Below, one piece after another: positions 12,057-24,815 of a DNA stretch of 64,000 nt. The stretch lies in assembly GCA_947095535.1 (NCBI GenBank), contig OX352772.1:34925445-34989444 (forward strand), written 5' to 3'. Both the position numbers and the translations under genes were made by a program. Source of the DNA: Poecilobothrus nobilitatus (taxonomy: Eukaryota > Arthropoda > Insecta > Diptera > Dolichopodidae). The notes under the pieces were generated by a model. That model had not been told where the DNA came from. It worked only from the letters and a program-made list of their open reading frames with translations, and ran no database searches. Position 1 is the first letter of the stretch. Each line of letters begins with the position of its first letter.

Positions 12057-15000
12057 AAGTTGTAAATTAGTCTTCAGCTAAGTCAGTTTTAATATGTTTC
12101 ATTTCAGTTTATAAGAAAACGTATAAGTTTATCAATATTGTTATATAAGCTCCGAAATAAACTGTAAATATTTCAATTTTAGATTCGAATTTTAAAAAAT
12201 ATTAATAACATAATCTTTTCAACACATGTTCCATCCCTATCCCTAGACTGCTCACTTTTATTTTAAAAAACCTAAAAAGTTTCAACGTAAAAATAAAAAG
12301 AGACGACAACAAAAAATAATGTAAAACAAAATGAAAAAAATGAAAAACAAAAAATTTTAATTCAAAACATTTAAAAGCACATTTCAAGCAATTACTTTAT
12401 TGCATACCTAAAAAAGTACTAAATTACCAAACATTCTTTCACCTTAGTTCGGATTCGATTTTTATTCTGAACTGAAACGAATGGGTGTTTGAAATGAGCA
12501 TAAACTTATCATCCTTCAAAATAACCGGAATAAATCCTTTAAGTTAATAATAAAAAGTAAAAGAAAATTGTTCTGTTAAAAAAAAAAATAATAATAATAA
12601 TATAAAAAGAGACAAAAAATAACAAAATAGAGCAGTAAAATTATGTACTTAAAGAATTTAAAAAAAAACGCCTCAAATGATTGGGTTATTAAAAGAGAAA
12701 TAAATCTTCACCAGCCTCTTCTATCATTTTTTATACATAAAATTCTTCGTAATAGAAAACGATAGAGTGTTCGTCATTTTACGATCAATTACGAAAATTT
12801 TTACAGCATAGCAACAGTAGCAAGCAAAGAAATTAGACTTTAACAGCAATAATAAAAAAAAATAATAAAATTATTTCTTTACAGATTGGTTTATCTCTTA
12901 TTTTTCATTTTATTCAACCCCAATTTCTATTTAACCGTTCGTCTATTTTTTTTTTTTTTGTATTTGTTTTGACATTTAAGAATTTTTTAAGGTTGTCATT
13001 GTTGTTAATGTGATGATGAACGAAACAAATAAATTTTCGAATAATTTACTCTAGAGAATGAACTATTTATTGTTATATATATGGCTAACATTAAGTTGTG
13101 GAAAAACAAAACAAGAAATAAATACTAAGAGGCAGAATAAAAATAAAAGAAATTTTATTTTCTTAAATAGATATAAGAAACACGCTCAGATAGAGGAAGA
13201 GTTAGACAGCTTATAAACAAAACTAAAATTAATACTGTCACTTTTAAATTATCAATTTGTGCAATAAATTTTATGTAAGTAAATTTTATATAATATGAGC
13301 TCAGAGAGGGAAAAAAAACGGGATTGGGAAGATTTGCATATAAGATTATAAAGGTTTATAATAAAAACATATTTATTTCCTTCTAAAACGTTAGATTAGT
13401 TCATTAGCTTTTAAAATGTCTATTAGTAATTTTAACAATTATTGACCACTTGCTAAGTTAATGTTTTCATTTATGAAAAATGTCAAATTAAAACATTTAA
13501 AACTTCATCCGGTTTCCTCTTCCAAACATCCATCTTAATATTTAAGATCATTTTTTAGTTAAGGAGTTGCAATATTTTAGATTTTGTGTAGTTGTGGTAT
13601 TTCTACGTGTTTCTTAGATAATTTCTAAATTTTAGAAATTACTATGTTATTAGCCATTGGTAAAAATAACATGAAAAGTCTTTTTTATCGGTAAGCATAC
13701 AAAAAATGAGTTCGGAAGCATTGAAAAGATGAATAATATATCAAAAAAAAAATTAAATATTCTATTTAAAAATTGAGTCATCGAAAACTATCAAAACAAT
13801 TCCATAAACAAAATTATTTTTTCCTTTAAAAATACTTGCAAGCAATGTAAAATTTATTTCAATCAATACTGCCTTATGTATAATTGGGTTAAGGTTTAAT
13901 TTTAATTAATTTGAAATTTTATTATTTTGTTTAATAATATTTTATTTAAATTTTAATTTTGAAAAGATTTCTAAAAATACTAAATCGAGAAAAAAAGGTT
14001 TTAAAGTTACAAGTTTGGCGACTTACACGGTCGAATATAGATTTCCAAACAAGTATAATGTTAACGGTTTACAATCACATTTTTACTGCAAAGCTAAAAT
14101 GTCAGCAAAAGTTAAAGTATACATATATGTATCTGAAAATTATTTATAATTTAACTTATAAGTTACGGAATAATTCCACTTAATTTATGTCTGACTAAAT
14201 TAATCTGAAGGTTGACGGCTTGAACGGCTTGAAGTAAAAAAAGCTTATATTATATCTCTTAAATCTAAATGGAATGTTAAGGCAAAAGAAGAAGTAACGA
14301 AATTTAATATACATAAATATAATATCTATATAACATGTGCATTATACTTATAATAAAAATTTAATAGAATTATATCGTAATAGCTATTATCAATTTTAAA
14401 AATCCATTTTAATCAATTTCTATTTAATTTCATGCACTCTCATAAAACAAGAAACAAAACAACTTAATAATAATTGATTTTTATAGGTATATTATGCATT
14501 ATATATAAGAATCATAATATAAAGTATACCGATCATAATTTAACTCTTATACTGTCATATTTACTGTTATTCTACTTTAAAAAAAAATTCTTATCTCTTA
14601 AATCATTTTTTATACTGAGCACAATAACCTTAAAAGTATTTTCAAAGTATTTTTAACTTTTTATCCTTGTCCTTAAAAACAAAAAATTGCATTGACAGTT
14701 GTAAAAATTGGGAGGTGTATAAAAAACATTTCGTGGTCGGTTTGTTATCATATGTATCATTTTCAGAGTGTTATCATCACTCTTGAAATTTTCTATAATT
14801 TTATATTATAGTAATATTCAGTAAAAGATCCATAATATATTCTTATTAAAACAAAACCTCTTTCTTTAACCATAAACCATCCTTTTGTTTGTTTTTTTTT
14901 ATTTTTTTGGCTCTGCTCTTATTCACATCTACTTCATAACGGTATATGAAATAAAAATGTATTTATATATGTCTAATAAAAATTTACAAAAAAAAAAAAA

Positions 15001-15442
15001 AAACAAATGGCCCGGTTCAAAAACCTCAAAGTGAATATAAAACAAAAAGCTAATTTAGCTCTTCATATCAGCTCCAAAATAAAATAAAAAAACATAAGTA
15101 CGCGTTTCTCATTCTCACACCTTCTTATTAAAAATAATTTTCTTATATCTTTTTTTCTCTTAATATACAATTTTTTCTTATTTTATTGTTGTTGTTGTTG
15201 TTGTCGCACTTTTTGTTTTTTTTTAAATTGACAATTTTTATAAAAATTTATGCAACAACACATTATCCAACGATATGAAAATTTAACGTTAAATATTTAC
15301 AACAAAACAGAGCACAATAAACACAAAATAGAAAAAACAAAGCATATGAAGAACAACAACAACAAAAAAAATGAAATGAATTTAACACCATTTTTCACAC
15401 CTAATTCACTAATATTTATTTATATACATAAATATGTAAGTA
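12057..15442. other. AT-rich stretch with no recognisable gene
   Basis: Open frames of 60-74 codons at 12,202-12,387, 13,959-14,183, 14,474-14,656 and 15,250-15,465 are rich in Phe, Lys, Asn and Ile and show no domain. A (TTG)n run sits near 15,187-15,203. No RNA gene was seen. Confidence 0.5.
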
Positions 15443-15463
15443 AGTGTGTGTGTGTGTGTGTGT
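15443..15463 (+). repeat. (GT)n microsatellite
   Basis: About ten perfect GT units in AT-rich sequence. This is an ordinary dinucleotide microsatellite. Confidence 0.95.
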
Positions 15464-16617
15464 AGCTAGATGTGTAAATGAAATATAATTTTTTATGGCG
15501 ATTGTTTTTTTTTTTTATTTTCACACGCTTAAGTTTTTTTCTACCCTGTTTTCATCTTGACTTTATTCTACTTTTATAATATGCTAGGTTGCAACAAGTC
15601 GCAATCATATTAACAAACTCTTGAATTTTTTACATTCATTTCTTTAGAAATATAAAACAGCGCTTTAAGCGATTCTATAAAAAATAATGAATATAAAAAA
15701 AAAATTTCTAATAGCATATGAAAAAATGTCACATAAAAACAAGGAAAAGCTGATACTGTTAACTTTAGGATAATAAAAGAATTTCATAAAAAACAAAAAA
15801 AAAATCGTACACATTTGTAGGAAAATTTAGATAAAAGATTTGTAATTGAGCGAAATTAGAAAAGATAAAGGTAACTCTTGTCAATTAGTCTAAGATAATT
15901 TTACGATCAAACCTAGCATTCTAAAATACAGTAAAAATGTGGTTTTAATTTTAAATATGTAATTGGGAAATATAAAGTTAATTTTGATGTATTATATTTA
16001 TTTATTATAAAATTCAAATTAACAAAAAAGTTTTAAATATAAATAAATAATTTTAATTCACACTTTATAACTCACACTAAATTTATATAACCTTACATAG
16101 AATTGAAATAACAGAAAATTTTACATTTTTTGAAGAAATACTACTTATAAATCATTAAAAGAGAGCGATAAACTTTCAAGTAGCCATTACTACACTGTGG
16201 AAATTCTTAGGTGGTTCAAAACTGGTTATGGTAACTCATTGATTATGATAACCGCTAGAATGCGGAATCTTACATTTTGCAACTTTTCAAAAAGAAGCTG
16301 TTCGGTTCGTTTCCAAATTATCTTCCAACTCTCCTCTAACAACCTATTTCTCTCCAAATCCTCTCCCTCTTATCCAAACCTACAATGAATTTGTATAAAC
16401 GAATCCTTTCCTAGAGTTTGGGTAGCGTGTACAAAAAAAAAAGAAATTCTTTATCTACTTGCTTTCAATTTTCCGTATGCTGTCTCAACCTTCAATTGAA
16501 ATACAATGATTAAGCAAATCATTTTTTTAGCATTATCCATATTTACCATTATTTATTGCGAATGAAAAGCAAAAAAAAACAAATCCTTTTTTATCCTTAT
16601 TTTAAATATCATGAAAG
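15464..16617. other. No recognised gene; mixed-composition patch at 16.16-16.43 kb
   Basis: Mostly AT-rich. The patch at about 16,160-16,430 has more G and C and a 63-codon frame (16,197-16,388), but the translation (many Ser, Asn and Phe) matches nothing I recognise and has no methionine start. It may be an old dispersed repeat with no other copy in this window. Confidence 0.45.
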
Positions 16618-16795
16618 AGACCTCGGTGGCCTAGTGTGTAAGCTGTAAACACCGAGGGAGTGTGGGTTCGAATCTCACACACGTCGTAAAAGTTATTCCC
16701 CTTTACGATATTTACAGCCACGCCTGAAAAGGAAAGGCTGTGTAATTTCCTGTTCACATTTATGTGGCAGATGCACTAAACAAAAAAAAAAATCT
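16618..16795 (+). mobile_element. tRNA-derived SINE, copy 2
   Basis: The head is ACCTCGGTGGCC, the A box TGGCCTAGTGTGTAAG (from 16,627) and the B box GGTTCGAATCT (16,665-16,675). The body has CGTCGTAAAAGTTATT, TTTACAGCCACGCCTGAA and CATTTATGTGGCAG, with an A tail of about 11 residues near 16,782. Compared with the other copies, a piece of the tRNA-like region between the boxes (GAGCGTATAAAATAC...) is missing. Confidence 0.85.
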
Positions 16796-18660
16796 TAAAA
16801 GCATATTAATTGCTAACAATAATAAGACTTAACTAAAGGTAATTAACTCAAGATAGTATTGAAACTATAATAATCAAAAGAAAGGATACACAATTAACCA
16901 TCTCCCCTGTAAAAAGTCATTTGCACTACAATTACTACACTGTAAAGTAAAATTTTTGATTAAAAGCTAATATTAAGAGAATTAAATAAATTTTAACATT
17001 TAAATTTTTTGTGGAACATTTTGAAATTACTAATTATTGATTAATCCTTGGACTAATAATATTAACAAAATGAATAAATAAATGTAACAACGGAAACTTA
17101 TCTCCGTAGTTTCAATTACAAAACTGTAAAAAAAAATCTCTTTACTATCAACATACGACATGACATATAAGAGGAAGCAAGAATAATAAGAATACACAGC
17201 TGTTAACTTAAACATTTTTCACTCCTTGCTGATTATCTAGTACTTATTTGCGGTCAAGTTGCACCTAAAACTTAACAAATAAAAAGCACTTCAAAAAAAT
17301 GGAATCAATAAAAAAAGTTAAATTTTATAACACCATTCTGAATATTCACACTTTTATTACAAAAAAAGAAAAAAAAAACAATTTATAAAACTCAAATAAA
17401 GTCATCATAATACATTTATGATATGAAATGAACTTAAAATGCTCTGCCATTTGAGCCAGTCATCGCATAATATCAGGTCATGAAATAAAATATTTAAAAA
17501 AAAAAACGAAACCAAACTTAAAATGAATAATAATTTTCTTTATAAAAACAGAACATAAAAGGATATAAAAATTCATTCATTCATTGCTAAAATATATGGT
17601 ATTTTTTCTTTTTTATATTCACTCTACATGGATTCACCATACACTAGTAAAAAGTGTAAAAAAAATTTTTTTACATCTTGTCTTTATTTTTTGTTAGGGA
17701 CGTTTCATACCCCTTAAAACATATGAAAGTGTTTTTTTTTTTTTCTTTAAAGTTACCATCATCCTATTACACTTATGGTGATCATATAAATGTTACTTTA
17801 CATATCCCACTCAATGTCATGACTTAAACTATTAAAAAATTTAAAAGAAATAGATATATGCATATTACTGGTATATTATAGGATAGAAAACCAGAATTGA
17901 ATCTGAAATGATAATGTTGTATATGCACCTGAATGTCATTTACTGACTGGGCTTTTTCCAAAGTTACTGTTTATTTTATCGACATGATGACTTCATATTA
18001 AACATCCCGCATGAATCTGAATTAATAACAATGTATTGCTGGCTTGAAGATCATAAAAAGATTTTCAATATTTCATATAAACGTAACTTAAAGACTTGTG
18101 AAATAGGATCTGATAAAGTTTAAATTACATTCTTTTTGGGACTTCAAATCAAGACTGCCACTACTCTTTTAGGAAAGTATTACAAACCCAAAATACCAAA
18201 AAATTAGTACCTCATACCAAAAAAAAAGGTAAATTTTTTTTTTAAACCGGTGTAAAAACACAAAAACCAAAATTGAAAGTGAAATAAAAAAAAAAAATAA
18301 AAAATAAAATAAAGGTGAACTGCAAGACACGAGAGAGGGAATATTTTGACTAAAAAAGAATTTCAAAAGAAGGGTCGAATCTACTTTCCTAAATGGAAGA
18401 AGGGATATGAATATAAAAAAAAAATTATTAAGAAAAACAAGATATAAAGATTTTTGCATGCATAACACTTTTTTTCTATTTTTATTTTTATTCTTTTTTT
18501 TAAATGTGTCCTTAAAAAGGATAAATTTCATTTGACTAGGTTCCAGAGTTGGTTGACTTTTTTTTTTTGCTTTTATCTGCTTTTTGCTTTATTTTATTAA
18601 AATAAATTTTTTACATATTATTTTAAAAATAAGACATTCGGAAAAAATTAAAATAAAAAA
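16796..18660. other. AT-rich stretch with no recognisable gene
   Basis: The longest stop-free frame in the window (120 codons, minus strand, 18,169-18,531) lies here. It translates to runs of Phe, Lys and Asn from homopolymers and is not a credible gene. A weak A-box-like string lies on the minus strand near 17,441-17,460 with no B box at the right distance. Confidence 0.5.
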
Positions 18661-19260
18661 ATAAAGGGTCATTTACACAAATCAATTTATTTTAAAGTTT
18701 AAAAATATAAATTAAATATTTTTTAATCAAAATTTTAAATGTTTACATACGTATAATACCGACGATAATATCAGATCGATCTCAATAGTATTTGAGGTTT
18801 GATCAGATTTAAACTTGAAATCGTATGTTGGTATTGAGATAACATTGAACTATTAAACTAGTACAAAAATAGTTGTTTTTCAGTTAAAATTTACGTCAAA
18901 ATTTGTCAAAAAAAATACGTCAAAATTTGAAATACAAAAATCAAAATATTTTTGTTTACTTCTAACCATCTTCTAACTTTAACTTTTTATTAATTTTAAA
19001 ATATAAATAACATAGTAAAGTATATATAATTTATAAACATAGCCAGATATATAGTAATAAATATAATTAGGTATATTTTATATATTCAAATATAAATATA
19101 CATACAATGTCATTTTAATTAAAATAAAAACTGCAGCGGTATTACGACCCCATACTCGTGGTCTCAGACTGGTATTAAAAATTTTTTTAATACCGATATA
19201 AACATAAAATTGATACCGTTCAAAGCTAATAATTATGTGAACATACGGCCGTAAGTGTCT
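18661..19260. repeat. Possible degraded inverted element with ATACCG motifs
   Basis: The hexamer ATACCG or its complement appears at about 18,756, 19,137, 19,193 and 19,215. GTTTACATACG near 18,740 is roughly mirrored by TGTGAACATACGG near 19,240. The sequence between is AT-rich with GTCAAAATTTG repeats near 18,890-18,930. This could be a decayed MITE, but the termini are not clear. Confidence 0.25.
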
Positions 19261-20671
19261 TAAATGTCACCATACTTTTTTGTCAACATCAGCTTCATCA
19301 ATGTTGGCTGTGCATGACAGGTGACAGCTCTAGATTACTTAAACATTTTTAACAAAGTATTAGCATAAATACTGTGTATTCGAACAGTACATAAGTGCAT
19401 CTATGATTAGTGATTTAATTAATTCCCCGTTTCCTTTAAAAATTTTGGATTTAATGACTGCAGTTTTCATTTAACCTATGAAAACAAATTGGAGTTATTT
19501 TTTTACTAAACTTAATGTTGTTGGTTTTTTTTTCTTTTTCTTTAAAGACTATATCCAAATGCCTTTTTTTCTTATCTAAAATAAACTATTTTATTTTTGT
19601 TCTATATGTTAAATTTCTGATGTATTAAAAATGCAATATCAATAAACAGAAAAAAAAAAATAGAAACTGGAAACAAACACATTTTAAATAATATCACAAA
19701 ATTTTAATTTATTTTTTATAAATCACTGATCACTGAAATTTAAAAACCGAACTATAGAAGAACATTCACGAATTAATTAATAATATTACCTTCTAATCGT
19801 CTAACAAATTGTCTAATAATGAATACCGGTATATTGTTTGTTACTGTCACATCCTCTTACAATTCTTAGTTGATACACAGGAGCTAATTTTCAACTTCAT
19901 TATTTCATTTCATATAATCGATAATAAATCGAATTTTGTTATAAATTTCAATATATACTATAATATTTGTATGTACTTTTACTCCCACCTTTGACTATTT
20001 TAAACACCTTCAAAAGTTACTGTTATATAACATAACGACACCATTGTACCTTTGGCATTACCCTTGCCTATTTTTAACAACTACGAAAGTTATTTCTTAT
20101 ACTCCTAAAAGACATCATGACCCCATTCCAAGTGAGATTTGCTACTCCACTCTAACTTACTCACTATAATAAATCACTCAATCTTTATACATGCTATTAT
20201 AAAAATTTCAAAACCAATAAAAACTATGTGTTGCGATTAACACCGCCTTTAAAGCCATATATTCTCTAAAAGTTAAAAAACAAAAGTGATTTAATAGATA
20301 AAAAAAAATTGTAAACGAACTCTTAAATATACCAAAAAAAAAAACAAAAAAAATTTTGCAAATCTTTACTTTCAATTTACTTTTCTTTTTTTTTTTTTTA
20401 AATATACCTTTTATTATTTTTTTTTTTAATTTTTTTTTTTTTTTAACAATTTTTATTCATTTTCTTTTTGTTTTTTTTATTATTTTTTATTTTTATATAT
20501 TTTTTTTTTTATATTTAAAATGTAATGTACCGAACAAAATCTAATGTTATTATAAAAGGATAAAGTAATAATTTTCAATGGACTAATATATACTTATACA
20601 TATGTTAATATAAGGAAAAGGACTTTTTTTTTTTTTTTTTATTTGAATATCCTGTCTTTCTTTATTATTAC

Positions 20672-20672
<1 letters not shown>
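19261..20672. other. AT-rich stretch with no gene
   Basis: The first 250 bp are more balanced in composition but closed in all frames. The remainder is dominated by T tracts, with a 62-codon Phe-rich frame at 20,356-20,544 that I do not accept as a gene. Confidence 0.5.

Positions 20673-20703
<31 letters not shown>
20673..20703 (+). repeat. (TTA)n microsatellite
   Basis: About ten perfect TTA units. This is a simple trinucleotide repeat with no coding context. Confidence 0.9.
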
Positions 20704-20704
<1 letters not shown>

Positions 20705-20997
20705 ATTATTATTAAATATACAAGAGTTTATTTAATGTTATATGAAAATTTTTAACATTTTCCATAACAGAAATAAAAGAAAGAAAAACAACAAAACAGA
20801 ATCCTTCATAATATGATTTGCAAAATAATATAAAAAAAAAAAAAACAAAAACAAAAAACAGACATACACACCCCAGAAAAAAAATGTAACAAAAAGTACC
20901 AAAAGAAGAAAATTTAATATTCCACGACATAATAAAGACCAAATAAAAAAAAAAAAAAAAGCAGATAGAAAATGAAATCTATAATATAATACACAAG

Positions 20998-21021
20998 ATG
21001 TTGGCGAGACCTTGCCAACAT
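20998..21021. repeat. Perfect short hairpin followed by an A tract
   Basis: ATGTTGGC and its complement GCCAACAT form an 8-bp perfect stem around the 8-nt loop GAGACCTT, and GTAAAAAAAT follows on the plus strand. It stands out because of its GC content, and it sits about 150 bp before the tandem array. No known RNA motif was recognised. Confidence 0.6.
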
Positions 21022-21173
21022 GTAAAAAAATATATTTTATATCTATAATAAAACACTCACACTGAATGTAAACTAAACTGGCAATGATATTTCTGTATAT
21101 CTAAATATAATAAAAGACAAGTTGCTGCTGCTGAGTAGCGTGCCCTACTGTTATGTTAAATGTTAATTTAACA

Positions 21174-23493
21174 AATGTTATACTATGAAAAGAAAGAAAC
21201 GTACATCTGATATTTACCCATATAACAGATAGAAAACAATAAATATTATAATGTTATGCTATGAAATGAAAGAAAAAACAAGGCAGTGTATAAATCAAAG
21301 TTTTTAGAGGGTTGTATTTTTAAGTAGAACATTATAAAATTTGCAATAATATTTTTATTTAAATTTTGCTAAGTAACATTTTCTTAATTTTTTAAAAATT
21401 TTGCCATAATATAGTACAATTTTAGAATCAGAAGTTTAGCCCATAATATAGATATATGAATAAAAATATGGGTATACATATATTAGATTTATTATAGATT
21501 TATTATTTTTTATATAGGCAACAGTTATTAATATGAATGAATGGACGGTAAACATAAACGAACAAAAAAAAATTCAAAATGTTCTATAGGTTATAATTTA
21601 TATTTTTGAAATAGACTGATGTATAAATTTAATATTTAAAAAAAATAACAGAAAACAAAAAAAAAAAGTAAAATGTAATACTGCGAAGAAAAATAAAAAC
21701 GAATAGAAAAAAGAGAACAAAAATGTTACTTTGATTGTTTTTAAATATTTTTAAAGAAAAAAAGAACTATTAAAATGTTATGATTTTAAAAGAAAAAAAC
21801 ATCAGTCTGATATTTACGTACCTACATAACAGATAGAAAAAGGAAAAAAAAAATGTTATGCTATGAAAAGAACGAAAAGTCCATCTGATATTGAGGTACA
21901 TAACAGATAGAAAAAAAGAAATATCAAAATGTTATGCTATGAAAAGAAAGAAAAAACAAGGCAGTGTATAAATCAAAGTTTTTAAAGGTTCGGATTTTTA
22001 AGTAGAACATTATAAAATTGCAATAATATTTTTATTTAAATTTTGCTAAGTAACATTTTCTTAATTTTTTAAAAATTTTGCCATAATATAGTACAATTTT
22101 AGAATCAGAAGTTTAGCTCATAATATAGATATATGAATAAAAATATGGGTATACATATATTAGATTTATTATAGATTTATTAATTTTTATATAGGCAACA
22201 GTTATTTATATGAATGAATGGACGGTAAACATAAACGAACAAAAAAAAAATTCAGAATGTTCTATAGGTTATAATTTATATTTTTTAAATAGACTGATGT
22301 ATAAATTTAATATTTAAAAAAAATAACAGAAAACAAAAAAAAAAAAGTAAAATGTAATACTGCGAAGAAAAATAAAAACGAATAGAAAAAAAAGAGAACA
22401 AAAATGTTACTTTGATTGTTTTTAAATATTTTTAAAGAAAAAAAGAACTATTAAAATGTTATGATTTTAAAAGAAAAAAACATCAGTCTGATATTTACGT
22501 ACCTACATAACAGATAGAAAAAGGAAAAAAAAAATGTTATGCTATGAAAAGAACGAAAAGTCCATCTGATATTGAGGTACATAACAGATAGAAAAAAAGA
22601 AATATCAAAATGTTATGCTATGAAAGAAAGAAAAAACAAGGCAGTGTATAAATCAAAGTTTTTAAAGGTTCGGATTTTTAAGTAGAACATTATAAAATTG
22701 CAATAATATTTTTATTTAAATTTTGCTAAGTAACATTTTCTTAATTTTTTAAAAATTTTGCCATAATATAGTACAATTTTAGAATCAGAAGTTTAGCCCA
22801 TAATATAGATATATGAATAAAAATATGGGTATACATATATTAGATTTATTATTTTTTATATAGGCAACAGTTATTAATATGAATGAATGGACGGTAAACA
22901 TAAACGAACAAAAAAAAATTCAAAATGTTCTATAGGTTATAATTTATATTTTTGAAATAGACTGATGTATAAATTTAATATTTAAAAAAAATAACAGAAA
23001 ACAAAAAAAAAAAGTAAAATGTAATACTGCGAAGAAAAATAAAAACGAATAGAAAAAAGAGAACAAAAATGTTACTTTGATTGTTTTTAAATATTTTTAA
23101 AGAAAAAAAGAACTATTAAAATGTTATGATTTTAAAAGAAAAAAACATCAGTCTGATATTTACGTACCTACATAACAGATAGAAAAAGGAAAAAAAAAAT
23201 GTTATGCTATGAAAAGAACGAAAAGTCCATCTGATATTGAGGTACATAACAGATAGAAAAAAAGAAATATCAAAATGTTATGCTATGAAAGAAAGAAAAA
23301 ACAAGGCAGTGTATAAATCAAAGTTTTTAAAGGTTCGGATTTTTAAGTAGAACATTATAAAATTGCAATAATATTGTTATTTAAATTTTGCTAAGTAACA
23401 TTTTCTTAATTTTTTAAAAATTTTGCCATAATATAGTACAATTTTAGAATCAGAAGTTTAGCCCATAATATAGAGATATATGAATAAAAATAT
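21174..23493 (+). repeat. Tandem array of ~670-bp units
   Basis: The marker AGGCAGTGTATAAATCAAAG recurs at 21,281, 21,959, 22,639 and 23,304, giving unit lengths of 678, 680 and 665 bp. Units agree over nearly their whole length. Unit 3 lacks a 12-bp piece near 22,850 that units 1 and 2 have as a small internal duplication (ATAGATTTATT). Each full unit also holds two ~70-bp subrepeats marked by TCTGATATT...ACATAACAGATAGAAAAA. The array begins with a lone subrepeat at about 21,174-21,237 and ends abruptly near 23,493 after GAATAAAAATAT. There is no protein frame. The high similarity points to recent amplification or homogenisation. Confidence 0.9.
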
Positions 23494-23719
23494 TTTTATT
23501 ACATTTTTGAAAGAAACTACTTCACAGCATCATTGAGGATTTTCATTATTTAAAACACTTTAGCAATACATTTTACATTTATCAATATCTAAATATAATA
23601 CATATAAGTATTTGAATAAATTTACTAAAATTAAATTGTTCATAAAACTGAGGAAACTTTCACAAAAGCTATATTTTTCTACTTAAAAAAAAAAATAAAT
23701 TCAGCAAATTTTTAATTTT

Positions 23720-24815
23720 TAAATTTGACCGCCACGTCCGTTATGAACTGGTCGCAGCGGTAAATTAAAAATAAATTATTGTTATTAATCTTCTGTTGGC
23801 GTTTTCAATCTTTGTTTTGGAAAAAAAAAATAAAAATAGGTACTCTTAATAAAATTAAAAGACCTAAAAGTGAAAAGAGCAAAGTTTGTAGTCAGTCTCA
23901 TATTTATAAGAAACAAATAATAGGCCAATTTTATTCTTGATTTTGTTTTCACTATTATAAAAGCTGGTAAAAGCTTCGCAACAGACTTTAAAGTAGTTTT
24001 GTTTATTTAGGTTGGAATTTTGATTTTTTAAGCTGAATTTTTGATATAACATCAAATATTCGAATTTTTTTTATTAATATAAAATTCGGCAGACTTAGCT
24101 AATTATATTTCATAATAGAAATCAGAAACTTACTAAATATTATAGAAATGGATATTTTGCTTAAAAAAAAAGAAAAAAAAAACATAGAAAATATCAGTTT
24201 AGAAGCCTTCTCTCACAATAGATTCATAATTTTGTACAAATTTATTATTAGACCATTAAATAAATTAAAAAGCTGTCGAAAACGACCGTCACAAAAAAAA
24301 GGCCCCGAAAATTTATGAAATTACATTATCAGAGACATGAATCTTTTATTAAATATATCAAAGACCTCTTCCAAAGTACATTTAAATAAAATAAATTCAG
24401 CAAATTTTTTTCAAGCAATAAAAAAATAAACGCAAAAGACTTGAAAGTAGTTTTGATAATTAAAGTAATTTCGCGGCGAAAACAACTGTTTTTCATCGAC
24501 ATAAAAATTTTTTTTTAAAACTAAAGAAAAATAGAGAGTCTGGTAAAATTTTAACAAATATTAAAATTATTTCGATTATTGGTATTGTTTTAAATGTAAC
24601 AAAAAAAAAAAATGTCGTAGCGGTTGGTGTTGGTTGGTTTTTCGCCGGTTTTTATTGTGCACTTTATACATGTGTTTCAAACAATTTTTGAGATATCGGC
24701 ACGAACTTTTACCGTGAATGTGTTTTTAGCTTGGACCATTTTTTCTCAATGATTAAAAAACTGTCAAAAATTACCGCCACGAAAAAACGGCGAGAAAAAA
24801 TTAATAAGCTGCTAC
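23720..24815. repeat. Degenerate dispersed-repeat region
   Basis: Related strings recur in different states of decay: GACCGCCACGTCCG (about 23,728), CTGTCGAAAACGACCGTCAC (about 24,273) and CTGTCAAAAATTACCGCCAC (about 24,762). The last copy also has GATATCGGCACGAACTTTTA (about 24,692) upstream. Composition is richer in G and C than the flanks. It is probably the non-coding part of an old transposon; the class is not determinable by eye. A 63-codon minus frame at 23,864-24,055 is not convincing. Confidence 0.4.

Noticed and set aside
17441..17462. Minus-strand TGGCTCAAATGGCAGAGCA, very like a tRNA A box
   Set aside because: No B box 30-60 nt downstream and no acceptor-stem pairing; probably a relic or chance.
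18169..18531. 120-codon open frame on the minus strand, the longest in the window
   Set aside because: The translation is runs of Phe, Lys, Asn and Ser produced by homopolymers; there is no domain, and length alone is weak evidence in AT-rich DNA.
21174..23493. Idea that the tandem array is a CRISPR-like locus
   Set aside because: Units are hundreds of bp long with no short repeat/unique spacer pattern, no cas genes are present, and the window is eukaryotic in character.
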